Below, one piece after another: positions 1 to 13,260 of a DNA stretch of 64,000 nt. Position 1 is the stretch's first letter, and every line of letters begins with the position of its first letter. The position numbers and the translations under genes were made by a program. Source of the stretch: Capitulum mitella. Taxonomy: Eukaryota > Arthropoda > Thecostraca > Pollicipedomorpha > Pollicipedidae. The stretch covers positions 18,890,997-18,954,996 of the forward strand of contig CP099843.1 of the NCBI GenBank assembly GCA_030062745.1. The letters run 5' to 3'. The notes under the pieces are model-generated. The model did no database searches. It was not told where the DNA came from and saw only the letters and a list, made by a program, of their open reading frames with translations.

Positions 1-345
1 AAATAAGTACTGAAACTTTGTTTGGGCTGGCTCTTGAGATTCAGAAGTCATTCACGAAAAACCAAGGCGTGCCGTAATTGAGATCCCCCGGCGATGTCGG
101 GTTAAGCAAGCTGGCCTAGATAATCTATATTTAATGCTCTGATCACTGGGGCCCCGTTAAGAGTAGAGGTCCCACTTTTTTGGATCTGAAAGGTCAGACA
201 GCCTGCCAGGTGCCAACCTGCCCATATTTTCACTGAACCGCTTTGATGGTCGCTTAGTTACGCCACTGCAATACCCTGCACTGGCGTCCGACAGCAATGC
301 CAGGGCAGGGATTTCTTTCCTACTACGAGCTGCCTTTATTTACCG
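1..345. other. No gene recognised
   Basis: I see no open frame, repeat unit or splice-flanked exon that stands out in this stretch. Composition is mixed and unremarkable. Confidence 0.5.
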
Positions 346-800
346 ATGTTCCCTGACCTTTCCAGGTCAGTGGACATTGGGGCCCAGTGGACATTTAGGA
401 CATGCCAAGGGCCCGGGCCAGGGGATTCCCTTCCCACGCCAAACATTTCTAGAACTGGGATGACAAGACCCCTAGGGCCCTTGGCTTCGTTACGTCACTG
501 GACCTCCCTTCCCGACACACCCACACCATTCATGGCAGGCGGACCTTTCCTGGCTGGCGGCTCCTTTGCATGGAAGGATCCTTTCCGGTACTCGCCTTTT
601 GGTACGTGCCGGGGGACCCACTTACTTTTCCCGGTCAGGGGGCACCCCGCTATCTGCCAGAGGGGTCTTTGCCTGGGCTCTGAGGGCCTTTTGCGGAGGA
701 GCTGGTTTGCCTTTTCCGGCCAGGAAAGCCCCTTTAGGCAAATGCCAAGGGCCCCTTCGTGGGCCGAAAAATTTCGGGGATCCCAGGACCCCCTAGCTAC
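346..800. repeat. Degenerate short-period tandem repeat block
   Basis: The block is made of loosely repeated phrases of about 30 bases with a GGCCCC / CCTTTCC / GCCAAGGGCCC flavour. Three overlapping frames stay open across it, on both strands, which is expected of a GC-rich repeat and not of a gene. Its texture resembles the longer arrays near 13.3 kb and 19.7-21.3 kb. The unit boundary cannot be fixed by eye. Confidence 0.4.
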
Positions 801-1533
801 GCTACTGGCCTGAACCGATATCACAGGTTAAGAGGTACAATTATTTTTGAAAACGACGTGAAAAACACCAGGGCGAACATTTAAGCTTCAGAACCGCTGA
901 ACCATGTCAAGTCTCAAAAACAAACATGAAAAAGGCCGAAAGTTTAGCAGACTTTCGGTCAATGACCTGGACAGTTCCGAAAAAAATGGAATGGAAGAAT
1001 TATTTCTATTGCTGTCCTTTACGAATATGGAAAATTTGACACTAATCGATACATTTTACAAACGTTATGCCGCTTTGAATTTTTGGGGAACATGGTCGTA
1101 CATAACCTGACCTATGCTGACGACCTGAGGTTACCCTGAGTTCGAAAATTTGCATGACTCGTAAGACTAACTTATGAAAAGGTACATCCAGATTCATATT
1201 TATGCGCCTTTTCGTTTTTTTAGCTTTCCTTAGAAAACCAGAGGAGGTTTCTCATGAACCCATCTGTTGTAACTAGTTATGAATAGATTATTCCATAGAG
1301 AAAAAGACTATCTGCAGCACGGATGGTTTAGTATATTAAACATTCTGAATTTCAAGTTAACATGATATTTGCGCCTAGTATCTAAAAGTAACCAAATACA
1401 TAGTTGGAACTGATAGGCCAAAACAAATCAGGCAAATCAAAACGCCTTAACATCAATAACACAGATAATTAAACATCTGTTGCGGAAATTACCATTGGTT
1501 TGATGTTGTTTATGATTTCTATGTTTTGACAAA
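801..1533. other. No gene; part may be old dispersed repeat
   Basis: No coding signal is seen. The part around 830-1140 has the GACCTG / TTCCGAAAAA texture also found near 17.8-18.2 kb and 38.0-38.2 kb, so it may be a diverged piece of the TTAA-type element family described below. Confidence 0.35.
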
Positions 1534-2766
1534 TTAACCGTATTCCCGAAGGGCTAGACGGTATGGCCGATTCCCGGCAGGGGGGGGGGGGGCGTATTCG
1601 ACCCTCTACGTGAGATCACGAGAACCGTACATCCCATGTCATCGCAACAAACGGCAATCGATTTGCCATGATGTAAACTACATTTTCGCAAAAAAGTTAA
1701 CAAAATTTTGAAAGGGGTGGATACACGGGCAAAAAAGTCAAAATAGGGGATATTTTTGGACTTCTTATAACTCCGTTGTTTATGAACCGATTTTCATGAA
1801 ATTGACATGAATCCAAATATTATGAATGGGACTTTTACCATTGGTCCAGAGATCTGAAATTCTGAGAACATTCGTAGGCGTTCACAGGGTTTCGAAAATA
1901 GGAGCATCAGTTTTTCAAAAACTGAATTAACAAAAATGTTAAAAGCACACTTTTGGCTTCTACTAGTCATGTTATGCTGGAAAAGTACAAATCATATCAC
2001 AATGTTTGTATAATCTTAGCACAGGCGGTGCCAAGCACATGAAACAAGGGGAACTGTCATGGTCACATGTTCTTCAGATCAACTTACGACCTTTGACTTT
2101 AAATGGCCTCTAATAACCTTAGAGTCGTTTGGAATGATCTCGTGGGCATTTAGTATTATATGAAAACGTTTCCAATCATTTGAATTTACTCTGTTTCCGA
2201 AATTCTATTTTACGGCTATTGTATACAGGGTATTGTATATAGGGTACGCACATAGACATTTTAGGTCATAGCTTCGTGACTCAACCTGATTTCAAGCTGA
2301 AACTTAGTACACAAGTAGAGGGCACCCTTCTACGTTATTTACACTCCGGGTTTGGTATTTAAAGAAATAGCGCAAAACGTATTAAAATAAAACCAAATTT
2401 TAACTTTTGATTTTACCTGACCTTGTAAAGTGACTTCAGACGAACAAAAATGTATTAGTATGTTGCCCACCTGTTTGGTTACACATCCATATCAAATTTG
2501 AAGTTTTATCTTAAAAACGCTATTTTTGGCGGTCATTTTCCTTTTACCCTCAACAGGGCCAAAAATGGCCTGAGGTTCCTCCCAAAAACGTTGCCTGGCT
2601 CCGTTCCTGAGCAAAAGAATTCCGAAATTTTGTCGCAGTACGTAGAACGAATAGCTAGGAAAAGTGATCAAATTTCGTGAAGCAACGTCAAACACACTGG
2701 AATTGGCAAGCAGAAAACCCGAGGGAGGGGGGCGGATTCAGCCCCACCTGCCGGGAATAGGATTAA
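1534..2766. mobile_element. Non-autonomous TTAA-target DNA element, copy 1
   Basis: The segment is bounded by TTAA on both sides (1534-1537 and 2763-2766). Just inside, the ends are short inverted repeats: the left begins CCGTATTCCCG and the right, read in reverse complement, begins TCCTATTCCCG. A second copy lies in reverse orientation at 37956-38919 and shares the subterminal phrase GGGCTAGACGGTATGG and much of the interior. No transposase frame is present, so the copy is non-autonomous. TTAA targets are used by piggyBac and Kolobok elements; which of the two mobilised this family cannot be decided here. Confidence 0.7.
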
Positions 2767-3285
2767 GGGCCCGGCGTCACCCCCAGCCAGCATCACTGAC
2801 ACAGGTGAATAAGCAAAAAAGGCGAACTGGAGTGAAATGAAAAAACCGCAAAAATTTAACGTATCGTACTGTCACAAATCGCAACAGATTATTAACCTTT
2901 AAGATGTCATTTTGACATGAACTTGAATGGCTTTGATTCAAATGCGTACCAAAATTTATGGCACTAACGCAAGGAAAGACCGCAAATTTGATCCCACCAC
3001 ATGGATCCACATGTGAAGTAATGTTTACCCCAGGCAAAAAACTGGGTGGTGCTGTAGGACATTATACGGACTACCAAGACCACAACACGGCAGCCCAACA
3101 GATGAAAATGACTGTTCTGTTACGGTCTCCTCAGCACTGCCTCCTTGTTATTATTGCACTTTTGCACCTCGTTACCACACATTGGGTCAGAGTCGAGCAT
3201 GTTACCTCAGAGCCAGGGGACAATACGCTGAATACTGCTGTTCTGTGAATAAAGCAAAGTTGAACTTATGTTCGTTTGGACGAAG
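2767..3285. other. No gene recognised
   Basis: Short frames on both strands overlap without splice signals or recognisable motifs. I support nothing specific here. Confidence 0.4.
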
Positions 3286-3288
3286 AAC

Positions 3289-3608
3289 CAAGCGTCTGTG
3301 TTGCTCTGCCCCCCTGGGTGAAATATCGCATGCTTGTGCCGCACAGCTAATTGAAGCAGGGCCGGTTTGTATCTTTTTTTTTAGTGAAACATCGTTTGGT
3401 TATGCCGGCCACCTGGGTGAAGCAGCGTCTGTTTGTACATGTCAGCCGGATGACGCAGCGTCTGTTTGTACCGGTGGTCTGGGTGAAGCACTGCAAGTTT
3501 GTGCCGCTAGCCTGGGTGAAGAGGCGTCTGTCTGTGTTGCTTACCTGGGTGCAGCAGCGTCTGTATGTGCCGCTTACCTGGGTGAAGCAGCGCATGCTGC
3601 GGGCGCAA
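3289..3608 (+). repeat. 33-bp minisatellite (11-residue repeat if translated)
   Basis: The phrase CTGGGTGAAG recurs at 3413, 3479, 3512, 3545 and 3578, with a diverged unit at 3446, giving an exact 33-base spacing. In the plus frame the unit would read roughly LGEAASVCAAY, and the minus strand is also open. The period is a multiple of three, so open frames on both strands are expected without selection. Whether it lies in a real exon is unresolved. Confidence 0.7.
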
Positions 3609-3960
3609 AGTCGGGTCAGCCGGCCCTGAGATGAGCAGAGGGCAGCACTGAGCCGGCGCCGCTGAACGGCCGACGCAGAGGGCGCGGAGGGCGCCTCCAG
3701 CTGCAGCTGTAGGCTGTCAAACGTCTGCTGCTCGATTAGCATGGCGTCCTGCAGTAACTGGATCAGCTCCAGCAGGCCCTGCAGAACGGACAGCAGACAG
3801 ATCATCAGCTGTCCGCCGCGGCCGGACCAGCTCCAGCGGGCCCTGGCCAGCAGCCAACGCCAGCTTATTTTACATTTACAGCTGTGTCAGCTCCAGCACA
3901 CAATGCCGGCAGCCACCGCCAGCCCACTGCCAGCGCGCGACGACAGCCCACGTAACAGCA
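3609..3960. other. Coding-like GC-rich block, strand ambiguous
   Basis: Both strands read plausibly. On the minus strand a pyrimidine-rich tract ending in CAG at 3779 is followed by an open frame starting GLLELIQLLQDAML, which looks like a coiled coil. On the plus strand an alternative frame reads LDQLQQALQNGQQ and then a Pro/Ala-rich tail ending in a stop near 3957. The repeated CAGCTCCAGC motif makes both frames glutamine/leucine-rich. A real exon is possible but I cannot choose the strand. Confidence 0.25.
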
Positions 3961-6411
3961 GGCGGCGACCTAGCCGGTTGTCGCACTGGCCCAGCGGCCG
4001 TCCCCAGCGGTTTTAGGGACGGGGCCCGGGCCCGCCCTGTGCTGTGGCGAAGTGACGATGATCGACGGCCACGATGGGCTGTGAATCGCATACATTTTTT
4101 TGCATCTTTCATTACTAATTACTAAACCTTCAAATGTAGCACTAAAAGTATTAATTACTAAAATGCTTCTAGTAATATACACTGTTTTCTGTATGGTGAT
4201 ACATGTCATACGACCGTGATTGTGTGTGCCTGTCATGTAATGTGTGGCTAAACCCTCGGTGGAAACCGCAGCGAACGAGACAAAAAATTGGCCAGGCTCA
4301 AAATCGCACCCCAATTGTTTCGCAGTGGATACCAAAAAGTCAGCTTTGTGCTCAGTACAGCAAGTCGATAGTGGCGGACTCCGGCCATTCGGGGATCTTT
4401 TTCTCTGCTTGCATTGGCTGTTTTATTATACCTCGACTTAAATGTCATTATCTGTTTTTCTTGGAAAATTCGATGGCATACAGTGAACAATACATGAGTT
4501 AACCATAAAGACATTAAAAACGCGATCGTCTGTTCCTCGTGAGACATAACCTGCCCGTGTTGGAGGTGAAGAGGAAGGTCATCGTCCCTTCGCACCACTG
4601 CCTGGAGGAAGAAGTCCTTTGTACATTCGTCCGATCGGGGCCTCACAGGCTAGACATAACGTTTACAAGCCGCTTTCACTGTGACACGCGTTGGTGGAAA
4701 ATTGTAAGTCAAAGTGCATTTGCCTAAAACGCCATTTTATGGTTGCAAGAAGCTTCTAAGAGAGAAAAAAAGAGGAGTTCACACATGCTATTTAGCAAAA
4801 ATGTGGTATTTTCATCGTGGCAGAACCACACTGTGCCTCTTAAAAGATGTTTGGACATTTCTAAACGTTTTCTTGTTCTCTGCTTAACTTTGCAAGAACG
4901 GTTTTCTCAATCTGTTGTGCAGATGGCCAGGATCATGGGGACCGATGCCGCATTCCTTACGGTACAAAGTACAACTGTCACACTGCTTTGACAAAATCTT
5001 TCTCGGAGCGCGCATTTACAAGAATGAACGTTTGACCGTTTGACGTGAGTTAATATGGCTAAGTACGGCCAAATAATACAACGGTGTATTTGCCCCATTT
5101 TGGCATATTTTTGTGATCGTCATTTTACTAAAAATAAGCGACGGGTATGCTGTAAAAGCACCGCTTTGCTTTTTGCGCTCACGAGCAATGAATAACGCCA
5201 GTTGATGCCATTTTCAAGAATGGTTATGGCTTCCAGTCGAGTGTCAGGTACCAGCTAAACCAGATGGAAACGCGTAGCGGCACCTAATGCGTATTTGATG
5301 CTCCAGGTCCACGGTTACTGAAGTCAATACGAATGTATGCGGACTAAATACAAACTGATGTCACCCGCACCACGTACACGGTTTTTCCACACAATTTTAC
5401 AGTTCAAACCATTTACTCGACCAGATCAGTAATCTTTTCGGACAATCCATACCACGCTGTCTCTGAGGGTTTTTGTTTGGCAGTGAAAACGTCGGTGTTG
5501 CGAGTTGTCTCTTTGCCCGGGATTTCAGCCAGAAAGGTAAACGTTATTTCTCCACAATGTTGCGATACGTGAGCGGCAAGCGGAGGGAGCTTTGTAGAGT
5601 GGCCTGTCATCCATCGATGTAGAGAATTTTGTTGACGGCTTGGTCACACACGAAATGTTCTACGTTACTAATAAAAACACAATGTTTTCAAGCCGGACTT
5701 AGGCTTTCGGTTTATGTCGTTCGCCTGATTTAGTGCATGTGTGCTGATGAAAAATAATGGAATAAACTAGCTCATTTGTCGGAACAACCGGAAAAATACT
5801 CACGACGCAAATGAAGTTCTTTTTTTAACCAAACGATGTTTAAATTGCGGCATAGATTTACACGGTTAGCTAAGCCGTTCGTAGAAATTCAACATGCTTG
5901 GCCGAAAACGCTCATTCTTGTACCGTATTGCAACAAATACAAACATGCGGGATATAGTTCCTTTTATGCAATCCCGGCAGGTAAAATTCAAATTCCTTAT
6001 CCAAAGAACACTTCTGATCGTGAAAAGTCAAATGTTTATTAATGTTTAAAACCTTGGCCTGAAATATGTCAGCGGGTAATATTTCGCTGTTCGTGACTTA
6101 TTCTTTGAAACCCCAGATGGCCATTTTTGCTCAGTCGTAACGAACGGTTAATCTATGAAAGAAAATTTGGCTCCATCAACTCAACATCGTATAGGCTTTA
6201 GAAATAGTTCTTGAGATTTATCAACTACCGGAATACTATAGTTAGCACAATAAGCCTGTGGAAACCATTTAGACGTTGTAAATTACGAAACATTCTCTTA
6301 AGAATATATCAGGTGAAATCCGGAGCCTACGGACGCAGCCACCTTGTAGGAAACGATACACAATACCACCAAAATGACTGTATTCTATTTGACACTCGGT
6401 AATGAACTTAC
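3961..6411. other. Mostly non-coding; no firm gene
   Basis: A few phrases read like exons on the minus strand (around 4540-4640 and 5413-5610), but none has both splice signals in a consistent phase. They would be on the same strand as the 99-bp exon at 6412-6510, which sits in the right position to be upstream of them. I do not call them. Confidence 0.35.
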
Positions 6412-6510
6412 CCTTTCCGACAGTTGTCCTAACGTCACATCAAACTCTTTTTCCGTACACCAAATCAGGTGATCTCTGCCGTCTGGCGTGAGCTCAGACA
6501 TCAAATCACC
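6412..6510 (-). CDS. Internal exon of an unidentified host gene
   Basis: On the minus strand a pyrimidine-rich tract (TTGTTTGTTTTGTTCCAG) ends just before 6510, and a donor AAAGG|GTAAGT begins at 6411. The enclosed segment is 99 bases, 33 codons, with no stop, and is phase 0 at both ends. It encodes a peptide starting GDLMSELTPDGRDHLI and ending VTLGQLSER, an acidic, soluble-looking sequence. I do not recognise the family. Earlier exons would lie at higher coordinates and later exons at lower ones; none is secure in the window. The evidence is the combination of both splice consensus sites and clean phase; the protein function is unknown. Confidence 0.55.
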
Positions 6511-6519
6511 CTGGAACAA

Positions 6520-7690
6520 AACAAACAAGGAGTTAGGGCGCCATGAACGCATCACATGTACAGGTCCCCACAAAAGTAATGGTTGGTATCAGGGTTCTTG
6601 TGGTAAACCGGCCATAGCTCCGGTATTTATGGTGCTAATGTAATGTAATTTGAGCAGCTGTTTGCCGCGACGTAGGAGAACCCCGTAAAACTTCAAACCT
6701 GTTTTTCGTGTTTTAATTTCATGCCGAAAAACCATATTTACGCTCGGTAGGCGGAAATGTTGGGCAGGTTTCTTAGTTCCGCCACTGCGCTAACCCTCTC
6801 GGCTCTGAAACTGATAAGATCAGTTGCGATGTGAATGGGATACTGGGTAAAGTATCCCATTAGTATATAGTATAGTAAAGGCTATGAGGAGGGAGTGCGT
6901 CTTGATCACATGACGTGTTCTGCCGGAGGGCTGTGAGGGCGTCGTGGAGACTGACCAAGCCGTGTCCGACCTGTAGTCCTTTCCAGACAGTTTTTCACCT
7001 GACTGCATTCTGAACATTCGACCCGAGCAATGACGGCTGAGCGATCTCTGAGCAACAGCGTTGGAAATAACTTACATACGAATGAACGATTCGTATTGTG
7101 CACACAAGAAGCCGTTATGATAATCATACGGCAAATGTCATTGCCAGTGCAGATTAATGGTAATGACACGATGTCCAATGCACATATACTGCGTTTATTT
7201 ATACGGGAGCACTTGACTCGCCCGAATTTATTTCGACGTACATACACACATATCGCAAAGGCCGAAACTTTGTATCTCTTGGGTGGGGGGCATCCCCCAC
7301 TGTTCAGCTGGCTTCCCAATGTTGAGCTCCCCTTCCTCTAATGCTGGACTGGCCCCCTCACAGTGTGGAAATTGACCCCCAATATTTTATCAGTTTGCAA
7401 TAACAAGAGCTCAACCCTCGCCGAACGAGGCGTGGATACCAACCCCAAGCATTGTTTCCGGGACCACGGCAAAACGGTGCACGACAGCGCCGTGAAATCT
7501 GGGTGACCACATCTTGTCTCAGGGCACCGAGTCGTGGCAAACTACTGAAAACGCAGAGCGATTTTTGCGCCAAATGTCGGTGTCTTCACTGTTTTGGGGC
7601 AATAGACGTGCATAAACGGCAGATGACGGGCATGAAATCGGTTCAGAATCCATACGTAATCCAGTAGTCCATACGAGAACAGGTCATTTT
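6520..7690. other. No gene recognised
   Basis: The longest frame here (minus strand, 6906-7319) has no recognisable motif, splice support or biased composition. Confidence 0.4.
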
Positions 7691-7769
7691 AGACAGCCTA
7701 ATGACCTTTTCGACGTCAAAGAAGATCAGTGACCTTAGATGACCTCTTCTGGCCTTAAAATGTTCCTAC

Positions 7770-8010
7770 GCAGTTGTTTTGGGCGCAGGACGATTTTAGG
7801 CCTATTTGACCCCAAATGTGTCGTATTTAACTGGGGAAAGTCGATTTGTAGCTCCCAAAGATAAAGTCTGACCTGACCTAGGAGGTCACTGGTTGACCTG
7901 ATGGAATTGACACGGTCACCATTGGATTCCTTGGGCATACGGCTGTCGATTTCTTTTGTCCCGAGGCGCTAGCTTAATTAGGGGCCACATGGCAAGGGAG
8001 GCGCCTACGC
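7770..8010 (+). repeat. Dispersed repeat, related to 15920-16130
   Basis: This stretch and 15920-16130 share the ordered phrases GAGGTCACTGGTTGACCTGA, then AATTAGGGGCCA, then GGGAGGCG, with similar spacing. They are diverged copies of one dispersed repeat. No ends or coding frame are visible. Confidence 0.5.
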
Positions 8011-10335
8011 CCCCTGGTCATCGGTGCGAGTGAAAATCCTTCCCGTCCGGCGAGGATTAAACAAGCGTAGGCATTAGTGCTGTTAATGATGGAAAACATG
8101 GATATGCATACCATACCCATATCAGACATTCCAAGTGGCGTCAAAATAATACAAGCAGAAAAGGGCAAATGATAGAACGGTTATCCGTTTCCGGATAACT
8201 GTCCTAGGATGACCAGTCAGAGCATAACTTTTGACACCATGGTGTCATTAGTACGGACCCACTCATGTCACCAACGTCTTCCATTGGATAGCTTTGCATA
8301 ACTGTAGCTTCTGTTTAACCTGGCTAGGTCTGACCCGTTTGCGCAGATTACCAGTGGTGCATGATATGCATGCCTTTGCATACGCATCATTACAACGAAA
8401 CGAATGAAACGGGCGACCGTGTAGTACTTTCGCGAGATAACCATACAGTAGTAGTCTTTGGTATCACCGCAGAGGCGTAGGAACGTTTCATAAAGGGGCT
8501 GGGGACATTGCCAAATTAGTTTTGCTGACAGAGTACCGAAGGGAGGTGATTAAGCTCGACAAAAATGTTTCGTTTGAAATAGCGTGAAGGTATATTTGGC
8601 ATATTGTAAAACATTAATCATTCTTTGGAATAGCGACAGTGTAAAATGTTCCTGCAGGGGCTTCCCTGGAGTGAGACGTCGTTCTGAAAGGGCTTCATGT
8701 TGGAAATCTCCGGCCGGAATCCAGTGGAGGGGGAGAAATCCATCCCCGCCTCCTACCTCATGTTTGTCGCAGATTGTCTATTTTCGCACACCTTTAACTG
8801 ATATCTAGTGCCTCGTCAAAAAAAAAGAAATGGACATTTTTGAGGGTATGGCCCCGTAAAGTCAACCGTAGAGCGGCAAAACCAGCCGACTATCCCCCCC
8901 CCCGGCCATGCGTTACCAACTGCAGTACTAGGTGATATACGAGCGATGCGATGTTAAATGTTGTAATCTATTTTCTGGTCATCGTGGATCACCCTTTGAA
9001 ACAAGGATAAGTCTGATTTTGGCATTCTTGCGATCAAATATGGTAATCATCCGAGAACAAGTCGCAAAAGCTGCCAAATCGATGAAATTTCGAACATCTC
9101 CCCGATCTGGCCTTAAAGGTGTTGCCCTTGGATCACGAAATCTAGACAAATGTAGCTGTCCAGTTTTCCCCTCACTCTGAAAGTTTCATGTCATTAGCTG
9201 GTTTCTGAGATTTGGGGTGGAGGGAGGGGGTGGAGAATTTCGCGCCTTTCCTCCACTGCGTGTAATTTTCAGAAGTCATCCACTGCGCTTGTCAAAAACA
9301 TAAAACAAGTTGTTTATCAAGCATAATTACACATAAAGCAATGCCAAGACAGACGTCAGGTGTGTCCAACGTTCTTAACTTTGCGGACATTTCGCAAGAC
9401 AGGAGTTTAGTATTGCTCGCCGCCTGCTAGGAATTAGAGCTCCGTCTGCCCCGACGGAGCCTAAATGCCTTTTAATGCCATCTTAATCAAAGATATCACT
9501 CGCTGCCGGTTTACGTTGGGATGGGCTTTATGCCTTCCCCAAAGCAGACATCACTTTTTGTAGCTGATGGGTTCATTCCAATCGCCTGATAGTGCAACGC
9601 ATGTGTTCCCGACAAAGTATGCATCCCAATGCTCCCATGCGACCCATGTGGTCAGAAATGAGAATAGAGGAGAAAGGAACAAAACGGCTATCCAAGGGGC
9701 GCGAACTCGCGATTCCGCATCACCCATTTCAGGTTAAACGATATCCACTCGGCCAACCAAGAACTCTGCGCAGCGCGCGACTGTGTTGGTAAAGTTGTTC
9801 GGAATTTAGCCACTACGCCAATGAATGGGAAGCTGGTCCTCTCCTCCCTCTTACGGCGCACGAAACACATCCGCTTATTGGTCGGCGTGTGAACAGTTGT
9901 CCGATCTACTACGAAAGGCAGCCTCTAAACATGCCCCCGACACAACCGGCCACCTGTCAGCGAAGGGTCGTAACTGGCAGGGACGCAATCAGCAGGAAGT
10001 GGTGAAAATTCTGGCAAGTGAAGCAAAAAACATTATTTTGGGAAATTTCGCAAAGCTAAGACAATGCCGAAGAGCGCATCTGTGTAGAATGATGCGAAGC
10101 ATTGTCACCTACCATGTTGTGTTCTTGTGACGATGTATTACCCACAGTTCGGAAAATACGCTCCATATTGTCACGGGACCTAATACCTACCATTACTTTT
10201 GTGGAGAACCATACATATCTTATATATACAGCTATATATATAGCTCATAGAGTGATCTTTTCTCTACAAGCTGAACAACTATTCCAAATGCTCGTTGAAA
10301 CAAACTCAGGAACAAGGAAAAGGGGGGGTGGGCGG
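8011..10335. other. No gene recognised
   Basis: Only short unsupported frames are present. There is no clear repeat unit, RNA gene or splice-flanked exon. Confidence 0.4.
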
Positions 10336-10336
10336 A

Positions 10337-10500
10337 GGGCGTGGTGTAATGGTTTTGCCTTACGACCGAAAGGTCCTCGGTTCGATTCCGGGTAACAACG
10401 ACATTACGGCAGCTCCGCGACAACCGGTGTGAGTCATTGCGACGCGAATTAAACCTGGCAATCGATTGCGCCGATAAATGACAAACAGAATAAAACAGCA
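10337..10500 (+). repeat. tRNA-derived SINE
   Basis: A box-A-like sequence (TGGTGTAATGG, near 10349) is followed about 35 bases later by a box-B consensus GGTTCGATTCC (near 10379), as in a tRNA-type RNA polymerase III promoter. The intervening hairpin GACC-GAAA-GGTC sits where an anticodon arm would be. The body continues for roughly 100 bases past box B into non-tRNA sequence, which is typical of a SINE and not of a functional tRNA gene. No convincing target duplication was found. Confidence 0.6.
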
Positions 10501-13260
10501 ATCCAAGTTTAGAAAAATGATAACCACAACCGACTAGGGAGCAGCGACATTCATAATGATTTGCAACGATATGAAACATTCACAATTAAATGCACTAAAA
10601 ACCGTTCTCATATTATCAACAACGTTCATCAAATGACGAAGCCACACCTCGACTTTAGTACGAGTCGCCTCGGACTCGAGTCTGAACTTGTAAGGTTGTT
10701 GTCTTTCGACCCATGCGATTAGACTCACAGGGTTCAGCTTGAGTAAGAGAAGACCTATAGCTGGGCATGCGTCAACCTATCTACATCTGTCAGCGCTTTT
10801 CATTACGGAGGACTGGTCGGGCTTAACAAGCCGATGGCCTTTTTGGTTCACTTTGGCATGCTTTGGTGACCGCCATTTTTTCTTACCTAAGATAGACAAC
10901 AATTGAGTTGCAAAAGCATTGCTAACTGATCCTATTTAAGGCTACTGGACAACATTCACTACGTGTTTATTTCACCGGTATGTCGGCCTTCATAATAAAT
11001 ATCGGACATAGACTAGATACTTGAAAACTACAGGTTACCGAAGCTGCATGCGTTCGGAGCACGAGCACCATAGCTACCGATTACAAAGATTTTAACGGGC
11101 GACGCAGAAAATGACGCCACCTGAACCACATAAATAATCCATTTACGTCATCCAAATTGGGATATAGTTTCCAGTTTATTTCTAACACAAAAAGAGAAGT
11201 CCCAAAATGTGAGCAGCCAGGAAAACGAGACTGTGGTGTCAACTGCTCTGCATAGATGGCGCGGATTTTGTTGAAGGGCATTTGGTTATTGACGCGGCGG
11301 TTTAATGACGAGATAAAGCTAGATGGCGTTTGGCATCGGAGTCAAACATACATATCGTATACAAAAGTTCCAAGTGAGGCGCGCCAGCCATACACATTGC
11401 CGAGCATACGCATAACATGGATTACGGTTATATTTAAAAGCGTTCTGAAGCATGCAGCTGTACATTTCCACACTTGTAGCATGTGCATTATTCGCAACTT
11501 TCCTGATGCTGCCGTTTTTGCCAATCCTGATTTTACGGCAACGACGACGGCCTTGACAGATGAAAAAAGTGGCTTTACTTTATTTACATCATATTACTTA
11601 TAACATCCTGCATTATCCCATGACGCTACCAATTTTGGAATTCCCGATAGCAGGAAACAATGATGACATTCCTTTGGCATGCACCTCTTTCAAGGTGTCA
11701 CTTTGTAGGAAGTGCCGTCGCAGAACGTAATGCATGTGCAACATTTACAAAGTCAACATAGTTGGTGATAGGTTCATTCTAACATCAACAACACAATCTC
11801 GGTCTGAAGTGCTGGAACAACGTGCAGATTTGTCGTGGTTTATCAACTGCATAGATTTTTCTCAGATTAAAACTTTTCTTTCTAGAATCTGAAACTTTGC
11901 ACCTTGCTGCAAACTTTTCCACAATATTTCACAACGACGCAAAACCAGAAGGTGCCAGAAATTCAGTCAGAGCACGTTTAACCAAGACTGGGATCGCACT
12001 CGCTGAAAAAATATAACTTGCACAAACAAGTTCATAAAGGCTAAAACAGATCCATACATGGCACACGTTGAAAATCGTTGCTGTACACTGGAGGGCGTCT
12101 CGCTGTGTAGGCATGATTTCATTTTAATAAAAAAAAAACATGAAATGAAACACGTTTTTGGAAGCATGAAACAAGGCATACAAAAAAACTTAATTTCGCT
12201 TTGTGTCCTGAGTTGACCCGTCTAAGCGGACGTGAATCAAAAGTTGCACGACTACTTGCCGACCAAGAAGACGCCGTCTATTCATTGCATCTGTATTATT
12301 TGTGTTCCATTTGATTCCCACGATAGATGGCCAGGTATGCCATAACCTGTGACGCTCCCACCCCTCAGAGACGGACAACAGTACCTCCCTGGTTAAGGAG
12401 GCTGTGGCGAGGGCTAGAGGCCAATAGTAAAAAAAATATATACTCAAAGAATACCACGCCCTTGATCCGCAACTTCTTGCTTGCAATGCAAGCCTGTTCC
12501 TGAATTTCATTTTAGACTCGTCTATCACTTGGGAGAGTGAGATAACTGAGTGCGTGTGTGCTGACATCTACTGACGGGTCTCATCATCCCCGATGTGCTC
12601 AGAATTCATGAAATGACCCTAACACAGCATTATGTCACCTTGATCTAACACTCAAACTTTTATCAGCTTGCAATATCACAACGAAATTCAAAATCCGTCC
12701 GTGTCATTTGATGAAACCTCTGCATTACATATTCGTCAACACATGACATCGTTTGGCATGTCAAATGGCATTTCATTACGATATGTGTACGCACAAGCTG
12801 AAATCCGATCAACGGCAATGATGCCTGGCATCACCTACCTCAAAATACTTGTGGGGGGAGGGGGCTTAAGCCGTCACTGACATCATGCACACTAAGCAAA
12901 CGCCATGTACAGGTTTTGAAGGATTCTCTCCATTCCTTGCAATTCAGGCATAAATATGTGCTGCTTTTGTAGCAATAAAGACCCGATCTAACATCCCCAC
13001 ATGTCTCGCAAAGACGTCTGCTTCAACCACGGTCGTCACCTTCCCTGGGGCCGCTGGGTTTGGTTTGGACCCTCCCTGGAATGTTTCTGATGGGTCCCGA
13101 TTCCAGCTGGAACTTGGGAGGGGGCCCGAGATATGGCACAGAATTACGGCTGCAGTCTCGTGAAAAGCATCTACCGAGAGTACTAAAGGTCGCCTTATAA
13201 AAAGAAAGGTTTCGCTATCCATAGTACGTATTCTTTGATAGCTCCTAAACCTCACCAGAC
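10501..13260. other. No gene recognised
   Basis: Short frames, including one of 125 residues on the minus strand at 12190-12567, lack motifs or splice support. I see no repeat structure. Confidence 0.4.

Noticed and set aside
495-824. Overlapping plus and minus frames of 76-155 codons
   Set aside because: They lie in a degenerate GC-rich repeat and are open on both strands.
4248-4646. Minus-strand frame containing DECTKDFFLQAVVRRDDDLPLHLQ as an exon
   Set aside because: The peptide looks plausible, but no good splice acceptor lies before it, the donor is poor, and the opposite strand is equally open.
5413-5610. Minus-strand frame ending KITDLVE as a terminal exon after the 99-bp exon
   Set aside because: No acceptor site gives the phase 0 required by the upstream exon, and the pyrimidine tract is weak.
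10337-10410. Functional tRNA gene
   Set aside because: Box A and box B are present, but the cloverleaf pairs poorly and the unit continues into a SINE body.
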